From contig CM019831.1 of the NCBI GenBank assembly GCA_009763385.1, forward strand, positions 18,192,080 through 18,256,079: a stretch of 64,000 bases of DNA. Reading direction: 5' to 3'. Within the stretch, counting starts at the first letter, position 1; each line of letters opens with the position of its first letter. Under the pieces are notes generated by a model. The model searched no databases. It was not told where the DNA came from and was given only the letters and a program-made list of their open reading frames with translations. Below, piece by piece: positions 23,061 through 33,216 of the stretch. Made by a program: the position numbers and the translations under genes. This DNA is from Coix lacryma-jobi var. lacryma-jobi (taxonomy: Eukaryota; Streptophyta; Magnoliopsida; Poales; Poaceae).

Positions 23061-23529
23061 CCTAGTCAGTCGTCGAGTTTACAAAACTATTTTTTTTTTA
23101 AAAAAAAGCCTCACCCTATTTCCCACTTCTGTAGTCTTTCTCTGCTGAAAATTCAAACTCAGTTTAAAAGTAGGTCCTCCAATAGTAGGTTGTCCACCAT
23201 AAATGTTTGATCACGTAGCACGTTGTTTGGCATGTACTTGTGCATATGTAATGTTTTGGTTCTTTGTAATGATTGCTGGTGTGTTGCGACCATCAGGTTG
23301 CAGCGACATCATTTGTTAAAATGTTTTACTAATCAAATTAATTAACCAAATCAGGGTTGTTATATATCTATCTATCACATCTCACTCTTACTCCTGGAAA
23401 ATGTAACAGATGGTTGACACCAGGAGCAGCGCGGGTAACGCCGGTAACGCTGGCGGAAGCGGGGCAGGTGGCAACTAGCCGCCTCGTCCTCATCCACCTC
23501 CACCTCCGCCCCCGTACGACCCGCTCCAG
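23060..23529 (+). other. Chromovirus leader region and upstream gag start
   Basis: Begins at the inversion junction with CCCTAGTCAGTCGTCGAG, equivalent to 31563 in the second copy, so the LTR and primer-binding site are missing here. An ATG at 23410 opens a frame in good register with gag but meets TAG at 23476-23478, 22 codons later, before a proline-rich segment. The same TAG is present in the second copy at 31978. Confidence 0.8.
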
Positions 23530-26500
23530 ATGGCCCAGGTGCAGAACCAGATGATGCAAAACATGGCCCAGATGATGCAGCACATGCAGCAGATGGCGCA
23601 GGCTGCTCAGGGTGCTCAGGGTGCAGGAGCTGCACAGCCACCCCGACCGGATGACACTCTCAGGAGCTTCATGACGACGCGCCCTCCAGCGTTCCACCAC
23701 GCCATAGAGCCAATGGATGCAGATGATTGGCTCGAGACGATTACAGGCAAGTTGCAGCTTGCCCATGTAGGGGACCTTGATAAGGCCCTCTACGCCGCGC
23801 ACCAGCTTCAGGGCCCGGCGAAGAACTGGTGGACTGCCTACACCGCAGCTCATGCAGACGCCAACTCGATCACTTGGGAGGATTTCCGTAAGGCATTTCG
23901 CGACCAGTACGTCCCTTTCGGCGAGATCAGGGTGAAGCGCCGGGAGTTTCAGGACCTCAGGCAGGGCGCGATGACAGTGCGTGAGTATCTCACGCAGTTC
24001 AGCCAGCTGTCCCGTTACGCCCCAGATGACGTGGACACGGACGATAAGAAGCAGGAGTGCTTCAGGCAAGATCTCTGTCATTCTTTAATTTTTATAAATT
24101 CTTCATACACCCTTGTTCATTCCTTTTGCTACCTGATAAATAATGAAATTGTTATCTGCTTCAGGCATGGGCTTAACCCGGGACTCCGCTATGCCCTAGC
24201 TTCAAATGAGTATTCCTCATTTCAGAAGCTGGTTGACCGTGCCTTCGCGGTGGACAAGGAACGGAAGGACCTCGATGCAGATCGCAAGAGGAAGATGACG
24301 TTCCAGGGACAGTCCTCTGGTAGCTCCGCTCGTCCCCGCTACGCTCCACCTGCCTCAGCTTCCAGGCACATCCCGCAGCAGCAGCAGCAGTACCGGCCGC
24401 CCAAGTTCTGGCAGCCCGCTCCTCAGTATAGGCACCCCGCTCCACAGTACCAGGCTCCACCCCAGCAGCAGCAGCAGCCACGCCAGGCTCAGGCACCTCG
24501 CCAGGGTCTTCCAGCTCCGCAGCAGCCCCGTCCAGCACAGGGGGCAGGTCAGATTGGTCCCTGCTACAAGTGCAACCAGATGGGACACTTCGCCAACAAG
24601 TGTCCACTGAGGCAGCCGGCTCCACCGCAGTCCCGTCCCGCAGGCCAGCCCCAGGGCTACAATCGTGGTCGTGTGAACCACGTTGCAGCAGAGACAGCTC
24701 AGACAGCACCAGATGTGGTGTTTGGTACGTTCCTTGTTGATTCACACCCAGTTACAGTCTTATTTGATTCTGGAGCATCTCATTCTTTCATATCAGCATC
24801 CTGTGTATCTAGACATAACATACATAGAGTCTTGATGCAAAAGAGTATGAGGGTGAACTCTCCTGGAGGAGAACTGATATCGCGGCATGTATGCCCAAAT
24901 GTGAGCTTGCACATAAGGGGGGTAGTCTTTCCCTTTTCTCTTATTGTTCTGGATTCCCAAGGCATTGATGTTATATTGGGAATGGACTGGCTACACAAGT
25001 ACCAGGGCGTTATTGATTGTGCTCAGAGGATCATCACAGTGAAGCATCCGGATGGCACGGAGATTGTGTATCAGGCACCGACGAAGATGGTAGAAGAAGC
25101 CAGAGCATATGAGGCTGTCGTGGTACCTGATATTCGAGTTGTCGAGGAGTTCCCAGATGTCTTCCAGAAGGTGCCAGGTATGCCACCTGATCGTGAGATT
25201 GAATTCTCTATTGATTTAGTTCCTGGCACTGCACCTATATACAGGCGACCATATAGAATGGATGCCGAAAAGCTAGCTGAGCTGAAGATGCAGATCCAAG
25301 AGCAGTTAGAGAAAGGGCATATTCGTCCTAGTACATCCCCGTGGGGAGCCCCTGTGATCTTTGTTCCGAAGAAGGATGGAGGCCTGCGGATGTGCGTTGA
25401 TTACCGCGCATTGAATGAAGCTACCATCAAGAACAAGTACCCGATTCCTCGCATTGATGATCTGTTTGATCAGTTGAAGGGTGCTCATGTGTTCTCGAAG
25501 ATTGACCTGCAAACAGGTTATAATCAGCTGAAGATTCGTGAAGCTGATATCCCGAAGACGGCATTCGTAACTCGATATGGGCTATATGAGTACACAGTGA
25601 TGTCCTTCGGTTTGACAAATGCCCCAGCTTTCTTCATGTATCTGATGAACAAGGTCTTCATGGAGTTTTTAGATCTGTTCGTCGTGGTGTTCCTTGATGA
25701 TATCCTGATATTCTCGAAGAATGAAGAAGAACATGAGAAGCATCTGAGGTTAGTGTTGCAGAAACTCAGGGAGCATCAGTTGTATGCGAAACTGAGCAAA
25801 TGCGAGTTCTGGTTGAAGAAGGTTGCTTACTTGGGGCATATCATCTCAGAAGGTGGAGTATCTGTTGATCCAGCCAAGCTCCAGGATATATTGGACTGGA
25901 AGGTACCTGAGAGCGTTACTGAGATTCGAAGTTTCCTCGGTATGGCGGGATACTATCGCAGATTCATTGAGGGATTCTCCAAGATCGTGAAGCCAATGAC
26001 GAGACTGACTGAGAAGGGTGCCAAGTTTGTATGGTCCCCTGAATGCCAGACTGGTTTCGAGGAGCTGAAAGCGAGATTGACCTCTGCTCCTATTCTTGTC
26101 ATGCCAGATGTCCAGAAGAACTTCACGGTGTATTGTGATGCTTCGCGACAGGGTCTAGGATGTGTGCTTATGCAGGAAGGTCGTGTGATTGCTTATGCCT
26201 CGAGACAGCTCAGGAAGCATGAGCTGAATTACCCTACACATGATCTAGAGTTGGCAGCTGTTGTTCATGCTCTGAAGATCTGGAGGCACTATCTGATGGG
26301 CAAGAAGACAGAGATATACACTGATCATAAGAGCTTGAAGTACATTTTCACCCAGCCAGATCTGAATCTTCGCCAACGAAGGTGGCTCGAGTTGATCAAA
26401 GACTATGATCTGAGTATCAACTATCATCCAGGCAAGGCGAATGTTGTTGCAGATGCCTTGAGCAGGAAGGTCTACTGTAATGTGCTTGAGATCAAGGAGC

Positions 26501-28023
26501 AGCAGCCCGAGTTGCATGAGGAGTTTGTGAAGCTCAACTTGGGTATTCTTGGCCACACTGATGCAGTAGCCTTAGAGGTTGATTCGACACTTGAGCATGA
26601 TATCCGGGCAGGACAGCTCACTGATGAGTATCTTCTGGAGATCAGACAGTCGATCAAGGAAGACAAAGCCCCAGGCTTCACAGAGGATGATCAGGGTGTC
26701 TTATGGTTCAGAGGCAGGATCTGTGTTCCGGATGTGAAGGCTATCAAAGAGTTGATCTTGAGAGAAGCTCATGATTCAGCCTACTCTATTCACCCAGGCA
26801 GTACCAAGATGTACCAGGATCTGAAGCAGTATTACTGGTGGTATGGGATGAAGAGGGAAGTAGCAGAGTACGTGGCTTTGTGTGACACATGTCAGAGGAT
26901 TAAGGCCCAACATCAGAGACCTGCTGGTTTGTTACAGCCTCTGCAGATTCCCGAGTGGAAATGGGAAGAGATCAGCATGGATTTCATCACTGGTTTGCCC
27001 AGGACACAGTCTGGTTATGACTCTATCTGGGTCATAGTTGATCGGTTGACCAAGGTGGCTCACTTCATTCCGGTCAAGGAGACATATCAGGACCCGAAGC
27101 TGGCAGAGCTGTACATGTCCCACATTGTATGTTTGCATGGAGTACCTAAGATCATAGTATCTAACAGAGGTACCCAGTTCACATCCAGATTCTGGAAGCG
27201 GTTGCATGAGTCTATGGACACTCGCCTCAGTTTCAGTTCGGCTTATCATCCTCAGACTGATGGACAGACAGAGAGGGTGAATCAGATTCTGGAGGACATG
27301 TTGAGAGCAAGTGCACTCCAGAATAGCCAGAGTTGGGATGTGAGTCTGCCATATGCAGAGTTCTCATATAACAACAGTTATCAGGCCAATCTGAAGATGT
27401 CACCGTTTGAAGCACTGTATGGCAGGAAGTGCAGGACTCCTCTATTCTGGAATCAGGTTGGAGAAAGAAAAGTCTTTGGCCCTAAGTCTATAGAAGAAGC
27501 TGAAGAACGCGTCAGACAGATCAGAAGCAACCTGAAGACAGCTCAGACTAGACAGAAGAGCTATGCCGATGTCAGACGACGAGAGCTGGAGTTCCAGATT
27601 GGGGATTTTGTTTATCTGAAGGTGTCACCCTTCAGGGGTCTTCGGAGGTTTAATGTCAAAGGGAAGCTATCTCCGAGATTCATTGGCCCTTTCAAGGTGA
27701 TTGACAAGAAAGGTGCAGTTGCTTATCAGCTGGAGTTGCCTGCACGGCTGGCAGGTATTCATGATGTGTTCCATGTATCCCAGCTGAAGAGATGCCTAAG
27801 AGTTCCAGAGGAGCAGTTGCCACTTGAGGAGCTTGATCTCAGGGATGATTTGACTTTCTCTGAGCCGATCAAGATTCTGGACACGATGGAACGAGGTACT
27901 CGCAACAAGAGGATTAAAATCTGCAAGGTGCAATGGAAGCATTACTCCGAAGAAGAAGCCACATGGGAGAAGGAAGATGATCTTCGGGCAGATTTTCCTC
28001 ACCTCTTCACTGACTCTTCCTAA
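23530..28023 (+). CDS. Ty3/gypsy chromovirus gag-pol polyprotein (Tekay-like)
   Basis: A single open frame of 1,497 codons. Domains by approximate residue are: retrotransposon gag 45-165; Pro/Gln-rich linker 270-340; CCHC zinc knuckle CYKCNQMGHFANKC about 344-357; aspartic protease with DSGASHS about 411; reverse transcriptase with FLDDILIFS about 720; RNase H with DASRQGLG about 870; HHCC zinc finger about 1080-1125; integrase core about 1150-1250; and a C-terminal chromodomain about 1455-1490. The chromodomain and domain order place it in the chromoviruses. The second integrase catalytic position is Asn (27163-27165), 35 residues before the catalytic Glu, so integration should be impaired. 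A 99-base segment (24066-24164) looks like an in-frame intron. The start at 23530 is the first ATG after the upstream TAG; the original start is probably 23410. Confidence 0.92.
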   Translation: MAQVQNQMMQNMAQMMQHMQQMAQAAQGAQGAGAAQPPRPDDTLRSFMTTRPPAFHHAIEPMDADDWLETITGKLQLAHVGDLDKALYAAHQLQGPAKNWWTAYTAAHADANSITWEDFRKAFRDQYVPFGEIRVKRREFQDLRQGAMTVREYLTQFSQLSRYAPDDVDTDDKKQECFRQDLCHSLIFINSSYTLVHSFCYLINNEIVICFRHGLNPGLRYALASNEYSSFQKLVDRAFAVDKERKDLDADRKRKMTFQGQSSGSSARPRYAPPASASRHIPQQQQQYRPPKFWQPAPQYRHPAPQYQAPPQQQQQPRQAQAPRQGLPAPQQPRPAQGAGQIGPCYKCNQMGHFANKCPLRQPAPPQSRPAGQPQGYNRGRVNHVAAETAQTAPDVVFGTFLVDSHPVTVLFDSGASHSFISASCVSRHNIHRVLMQKSMRVNSPGGELISRHVCPNVSLHIRGVVFPFSLIVLDSQGIDVILGMDWLHKYQGVIDCAQRIITVKHPDGTEIVYQAPTKMVEEARAYEAVVVPDIRVVEEFPDVFQKVPGMPPDREIEFSIDLVPGTAPIYRRPYRMDAEKLAELKMQIQEQLEKGHIRPSTSPWGAPVIFVPKKDGGLRMCVDYRALNEATIKNKYPIPRIDDLFDQLKGAHVFSKIDLQTGYNQLKIREADIPKTAFVTRYGLYEYTVMSFGLTNAPAFFMYLMNKVFMEFLDLFVVVFLDDILIFSKNEEEHEKHLRLVLQKLREHQLYAKLSKCEFWLKKVAYLGHIISEGGVSVDPAKLQDILDWKVPESVTEIRSFLGMAGYYRRFIEGFSKIVKPMTRLTEKGAKFVWSPECQTGFEELKARLTSAPILVMPDVQKNFTVYCDASRQGLGCVLMQEGRVIAYASRQLRKHELNYPTHDLELAAVVHALKIWRHYLMGKKTEIYTDHKSLKYIFTQPDLNLRQRRWLELIKDYDLSINYHPGKANVVADALSRKVYCNVLEIKEQQPELHEEFVKLNLGILGHTDAVALEVDSTLEHDIRAGQLTDEYLLEIRQSIKEDKAPGFTEDDQGVLWFRGRICVPDVKAIKELILREAHDSAYSIHPGSTKMYQDLKQYYWWYGMKREVAEYVALCDTCQRIKAQHQRPAGLLQPLQIPEWKWEEISMDFITGLPRTQSGYDSIWVIVDRLTKVAHFIPVKETYQDPKLAELYMSHIVCLHGVPKIIVSNRGTQFTSRFWKRLHESMDTRLSFSSAYHPQTDGQTERVNQILEDMLRASALQNSQSWDVSLPYAEFSYNNSYQANLKMSPFEALYGRKCRTPLFWNQVGERKVFGPKSIEEAEERVRQIRSNLKTAQTRQKSYADVRRRELEFQIGDFVYLKVSPFRGLRRFNVKGKLSPRFIGPFKVIDKKGAVAYQLELPARLAGIHDVFHVSQLKRCLRVPEEQLPLEELDLRDDLTFSEPIKILDTMERGTRNKRIKICKVQWKHYSEEEATWEKEDDLRADFPHLFTDSS
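24066..24164 (+). other. Candidate GC-AG intron inside gag
   Basis: The boundaries are CTTCAG|GCAAGAT and TGCTTCAG|GCATGG. The segment is AT-rich, has a multiple of three bases and no stop, and interrupts the gag motif that precedes HGLNPGLRYALA. Removing it keeps the frame. The same 99 bases occur at 32576-32674. Confidence 0.55.
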
Positions 28024-28039
28024 TCTCGAGGACGAGATT

Positions 28040-28058
28040 CTTCTAAGGGGGGTAGGTT
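28040..28058 (+). other. Polypurine tract
   Basis: AAGGGGGGTAGG lies immediately before the LTR start TGTAACACCC, at the expected site for priming the second strand. Confidence 0.75.
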
Positions 28059-31000
28059 TGTAACACCCTGATTTAAATTTTCCCCAATTGTATTAAATAA
28101 ACTAGAAATTAAATAGGTTGGCTAGTTTATTAGAGGAGGAAAATAAAATTTATTTATCATTTTCATGTTGCATTCATGCCATTGCATATTTTATTGAGTG
28201 GAAAATAAATTTATTAAACCCGTATAGGGCGAATCGAATTTATTCTATTTAGAAAACAATAAAATATTTATGAAAAACTTTATAAAATCAAATCCCAAGT
28301 TTTATTTCCAAAACTCTGCAAAACTTATTTGATTTCAAACTGGTTTTGAATTTGAATTTAAAAGGCTTTTGAAAAGTTTAGAAAATCAAAAGAGAAAAGA
28401 ATTTGGCAAAGGACCTGTTCTCCTCTTTCCCTTTTTCCAGCCCAGACCGGCCCACTCCATTCTCCCCATCTTTTTTTTCGCCGCAGCCCAAACCCCCCTC
28501 CCACTCTCCTTCCCCGCCACGGCCCAGCCGGCCTCCCCTCCCTCCACTTCCCCGCGGCCTCGTCCCGCTCTCCCACCGCGCGGCCCAGCTTGCACGCGGC
28601 CTGTGCACCGAGCCGCCGCCACATCCACCCTCCCTCACACACTGGCAGACGGGGCCCGCTTGCCAGCCGCGTCCCCAACCTCCATCCCGCCCTAAGCGCG
28701 AAGCCACCGGCGCACGCTTTCCCGGGATCGACCGCAACGAGCGGGATCTAGCCGCCACCTCTCCTCTTTTCCTCGACCTACAAGTAGTCTCTATCCCCTC
28801 CGCCTCACGCTCACTTTTCCCCCACGGCCTCAGCCCCTTATCCACTACCACAGACCCATCGCCATTGCCGACCGCCAAGCTTGGGCCGAAGCTCCCTGTC
28901 CTCCTCAACCGAGATGCCACCGGTTTCGCCTCTCCCTCCGTTGGCATCCCCGAGTCGCACCGCGAACCAGAGAACGCATCCCGGGAGGAAACGGCACCGG
29001 GAAGCTACCTCTCTGACCTCACTGACAAAGCAGAACGACTCCGCCGCGGCTCTCCCCTCTCCGGCCTCCATCAGCGTCGAGAACGTCTCCATCAGACTCG
29101 CGGTGAGCCTCTCTTTTCGTAGCACCCATATACGCTCCCTCTAATGCACCCTAGGTCACCCCAGAGCGAGCTCCGGTGACCTCGCCCATGGCACCGCCGT
29201 GCCTGATCGGGGCGCCGCCGCGCAAAGCGCCACCAACGGCGAGCCAACCCTTCCCTTTTCCCCAGAGCCGTCCGATCTCAGTTCGGCGGCATAGATTAGA
29301 TTGAACCGACGAATCGGTATACACCGAGCCCACAGGGTCGTGGACTCGGTCCGCCGCCGCCGAGTCAGCAGGTCCACCGCACAGGTGGCAGGCCGAGCCA
29401 ACCGCACAGCGCCACGTAGAGCCCCGTCAGCGCCGCACCGGCCGCTGCGCCACGCATCGAGTATTTTGCTAAAGAGTCCCTGTCTTTTCGTTGAATCAAC
29501 CCGTCGTCCAAATTGCACTATTCATTGAGTCTTGGAAAAATAGCGATCTAGCCCCTGCACTTTTCCGAAATCGAGGCGTGGTCCACCTCGCAGCCGCCCT
29601 CTCAGATCTAATCTGAGCCGCTCAACACCAGATCAACGGCCGAGAAAGGCCGATACCCCTTCGCTGATGCGTTTTTGTTAAAGAGACCCTCGCATTCTCC
29701 GAAATAAAATCCGCACTCCACAGGCACTATACACTGAGTCTTGCGCAAATCGCAAACCGGCCCCTGTTCGTTTACCAAATTGAGGCCCGGTCCCACCGCC
29801 CTTTTCTTTTTCTGTTTTATTTATTTAAAAATCCTAAAATGAGTTCGAGCTATTTACAGAAATGCCACTCAACTTCAAATGCCTATAACTTTTGCATTTT
29901 AACTCCAATTCGACCCATTCAACTTGCGTTAGATTCATAATTTCGTTCTCTACGCAGTAGATCTGTTAGTTTACTATTTTCATACTGTTTGTTGCACTGT
30001 TATTCATTTCGCTTTGTATGTGCCATGTATGTTGATTGGGCCAGAGAGTGCGGAGTTCGAGGACGCTCCAGATTTTCCTTGTGATCCAGTTGATTCGACC
30101 CAGCCCGAAGGCAAGTGTCCTTGAACATCTTGCACCTACTTTATTTTACTTTTGGTACTAGAGTAGTTAGATCTTGTAGATGCATGCTTGTCATTAATTT
30201 GAATCCCATGTTAGGGTTTACTAGAATTTGTATATATTATCCTTGTCGCCTGTTTTGGGATGTTCGGGTAGGTGTCTTGCTTAGCCCTGCAGTCATGGAT
30301 GGGATGGGAGTTAAAATGTTTATAAACTTGATTAATGAACTATGAAACGAATGTGGACATGGTAATTTTGTAGTAACATGGTTATTAGGTAAATCCGGCA
30401 GGATGGACCCGTATTGGTGGTTTTGTGCCGTGGGACTCGGCAGCTGCTTTTGATTTTTGGTTCGGGGCTCGTGCTAGACATATCCTACCTGGATCCCTAG
30501 GACCCGGTTCTCGGAGCATGTAACCCGGCTTAACAGCGCAGCCATGAGATCTGGATGGGCTGGACCTGGCTAATTAATTAGTTTCCTCCGAGTTATGCTA
30601 CACGGGGTTTGTTTAGTGGCTCAAGAGGGGGTCCCTGGGGTCGCTGACTTATGTACGGGGATGAAACCTTAGAGTACGTGTAACACAGGCTTGGAGGGGC
30701 TTTGTAAAGGCCTTGCAGTGCAACCCGCTATGCACCTCGGCAGTGTTTAGCGTGACGGGATCTGCACGACTCATGGGTAACGATGTGCAACCTCTGCAGA
30801 GTGTAAAACTGATATATCAGCCGTGCTCACGGTCATGAGCGGGCTTGGACTTCTTCGAGATTAGTTGGTTACTGGTTGGTTTTGGGTTCGGGTCATCTGA
30901 GGGACTTCAGATGCGGGTGCCTGATGGACTTCAGGTGTTGGTTGCTCGGTGTGACTCCGAGTGTGGTTGCTCGGTGCGACTCCGAGTGTTGTTACTTTTA

Positions 31001-31526
31001 TACCGTGTCTGTCTATAACCTAGTAAATAGGTGCATAGGATTAATAGGATTAATAGGGTGTGTTGTTTTAGGCGCTTGAGTCAAACAAAGTCAGCCTACC
31101 TTTGTTATGAGCCTCATAAGCATATATTTCCTACACTTGCGGAGTACATTTCGATGTACTCACCCTTCCTCTTTGTCCCCCCTGCTACCCCACCCAGACG
31201 CTGGAGACTACGTCTACGAGGAGCCGGAGTATCCATAGGACGGTGGCTACGACCCTGACGACCTGTACGGATGGCGCTACCCCCGGTCGACGTTCCTGTG
31301 GAGATGGAGTTCAGATTTCCGCATCTATATTAGAGTCTTCTTTAGAGTCAGTTTTATGAGAGTCTGTACTTTTCTTTCAGACCCGAGGGTCATTTATGTA
31401 ATAAAGTTCGTTATTATTAACAAAGCATTGTTTTGATATTTACTATGATGTGGATATATGTATGAAAATTGATCCTGGCATACATATATTGTGCTCTAAT
31501 TTTGTTCTTAAAATTGGGGTGTCACA
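28059..31526 (+). repeat. Chromovirus LTR, right copy
   Basis: The 3,468-bp LTR starts TGTAACACCC and ends TGTCACA. It serves as the 3' LTR of the upstream gag-pol and, because a primer-binding site follows it, also as the 5' LTR of the downstream fragment. This suggests a tandem arrangement sharing one LTR. The GC-rich open frames at 28369-29144 exist on both strands and are not convincing genes. Confidence 0.9.
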
Positions 31527-31529
31527 GAG

Positions 31530-31543
31530 TGGTATCAGAGCCG
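31530..31543 (+). other. Primer-binding site
   Basis: TGGTATCAGAGCCG three bases after the LTR end, matching the initiator Met-tRNA 3' end used by most grass gypsy elements. Confidence 0.9.
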
Positions 31544-32862
31544 TGTTGACCGTAGGACGCTACCCTAGTCAGTCGTCGAGTTTACAAAACTATTTTTTTA
31601 AAAAAAAAGCCTCACCCTATTTCCCACTTCTGTAGTCTTTCTCTGCTGAAAATTCAAACTCAGTTTAAAAGTAGGTCCTCCAATAGTAGGTTGTCCACCA
31701 TAAATGTTTGATCACGTAGCACGTTGTTTGGCATGTACTTGTGCATATGTAATGTTTTGGTTCTTTGTAATGATTGTTGGTGTGTTGCGACCATCAGGTT
31801 GCAGCGACATCATTTGTTAAAATGTTTTACTAATCGAATTAATTAACCAAATCAGGGTTGTTATATATCTATCTATCACATCTCACTCTTACTCCTGGAA
31901 AATGTAACAGATGGTTGACACCAGGAGCAGCGCGGGTAACGCCGGTAACGCTGGCGGAAGCGGGGCAGGTGGCAACTAGCCGCCTCGTCCTCATCCACCT
32001 CCACCTCCGCCCCCGTACGACCCGCTTCAGATGGCCCAGGTGCAGAACCAGATGATGCAAAACATGGCCCAGATGATGCAGCACATGCAGCAGATGGCGC
32101 AGGCTGCTCAGGGAGCTCAGGGTGCTCAGGGTGCAGGAGCTGCACAGCCACCCCGACCGGATGACACTCTCAGGAGCTTCATGACGACGCGTCCTCCAGT
32201 GTTCCACCACGCCATAGAGCCAATGGATGCAGATGATTGGCTCGAGACGATTACAGGCAAGTTGCAGCTTGCCCATGTCGGGGACCTTGATAAGGCCCTC
32301 TACGCCGCGCACCAGCTTCAGGGCCCGGCGAAGAACTGGTGGACTGCCTACACCGCAGCTCATGCGGGCGCCAACTCGATCACTTGGGAGGATTTCCGTA
32401 AGGCATTCCGCGACCAGTACGTCCCTTTCGGCGAGATCAGGGTGAAGCGCCGGGAGTTTCAGGACCTCAGGCAGGGCGCGATGACAGTGCGTGAGTATCT
32501 CACGCAGTTCAGCCAGCTGTCCCGTTACGCCCCAGATGACGTGGACACAGACGACAAGAAGCAGGAGTGCTTCAGGCAAGATCTCTGTCATTCCTTAATA
32601 TTAATAAATTCTTCATACACCCTTGTTTATTCCTTTTGCTACCTGATAAATAATGAAATTGTTATCTGCTTCAGGCATGGGCTTAACCCGGGACTCCGCT
32701 ATGCCCTAGCTTCAAATGAGTATTCCTCATTTCAGAAGCTGGTTGACCGTGCCTTCGCGGTGGAGAAGGAACGGAAGGACCTCGATGCAGATCGCAAGAG
32801 GAAGATGACGTTCCAGGGACAGTCCTCTGGCAGCTCCGCTCGTCCCCGCTACGCTCCACCTG
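31544..32862 (+). pseudogene. Second chromovirus leader and truncated gag
   Basis: A direct repeat of 23060-24352 with few differences, including one extra GAQ codon triplet in the Ala/Gln-rich stretch. The early TAG (31978) and the 99-base candidate intron (32576-32674) are shared with the first copy. Gag is cut at 32862, after the codons for YAPP, where CACTA subterminal sequence resumes. The open frame continues a few dozen codons into CACTA DNA by chance. There is no pol and no second LTR. Confidence 0.9.
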
Positions 32863-32980
32863 TAGTCCCGGTTGGTAATACCATACCAACCGGGACTAAA
32901 GGGTGTTGCCAGCGGTGCAACGCAGCAGCACCCTTTAGCCCCGGCTGATATTACCAGCCGGGACTAAAGGGTCCCCTGGT
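32863..32980. repeat. CACTA left subterminal repeats, resumed
   Basis: TAGTCCCGGTTGG, CCAACCGGGACTAAAGGG, CCTTTAGCCCCGGCTG and CAGCCGGGACTAAAGG form two adjacent potential hairpins. This is the continuation of the array cut at 16208. Confidence 0.85.
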
Positions 32981-33216
32981 TTTTCCTTTTTATTTTCATT
33001 TCAGTTCTGTTTTTAGTTTTGTTTATTTATTTAATAGGTTTTCCAATATATATTCTTTGCTGCTAATATATATAATTATATATATTAGCAGCATAATACA
33101 ATAAGCTTATTGTTTGCATATATAATTGAACTATAGAACTACATATATATATATATATAAATAAATATATGTACATAAAATTACAAACAATATACATATA
33201 GGAGTTGTCTAAATAT
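32981..33216. other. AT-rich segment with (TA)n
   Basis: Contains TATATATATATATA (33145-33165) and an imperfect inverted repeat TGCTGCTAATATATATAA / TTATATATATTAGCAGC (33060-33095). No ORF. Confidence 0.6.

Larger units (their letters stand above)
16209..31526. repeat. Giant inverted repeat: two 6.85-kb arms, 1.6-kb spacer
   Basis: The left arm 16209-23060 is the reverse complement of the right arm 24675-31526. Each arm holds the part of a chromovirus from late gag through protease, RT, RNase H, integrase and chromodomain to the whole LTR. The spacer (23061-24674) holds leader and early gag. The arms are almost identical: I see only isolated substitutions, a G6/G5 length change near 22817, and a stop in the left arm at 19953. 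A transcript across it could fold into a hairpin with a stem of nearly 7 kb. Confidence 0.88.

Noticed and set aside
23368..24081. Minus-strand 237-codon frame opposite chromovirus gag (also 31869-32591)
   Set aside because: It is antisense to the conserved gag frame, appears in both copies only because the DNA is duplicated, and has no recognisable domain.
28369..29144. Pro-rich and Gly-rich frames up to 239 codons in the chromovirus LTRs (mirrored at 18200-19370)
   Set aside because: They occur in GC-rich LTR sequence on both strands and in several frames. Composition explains them.
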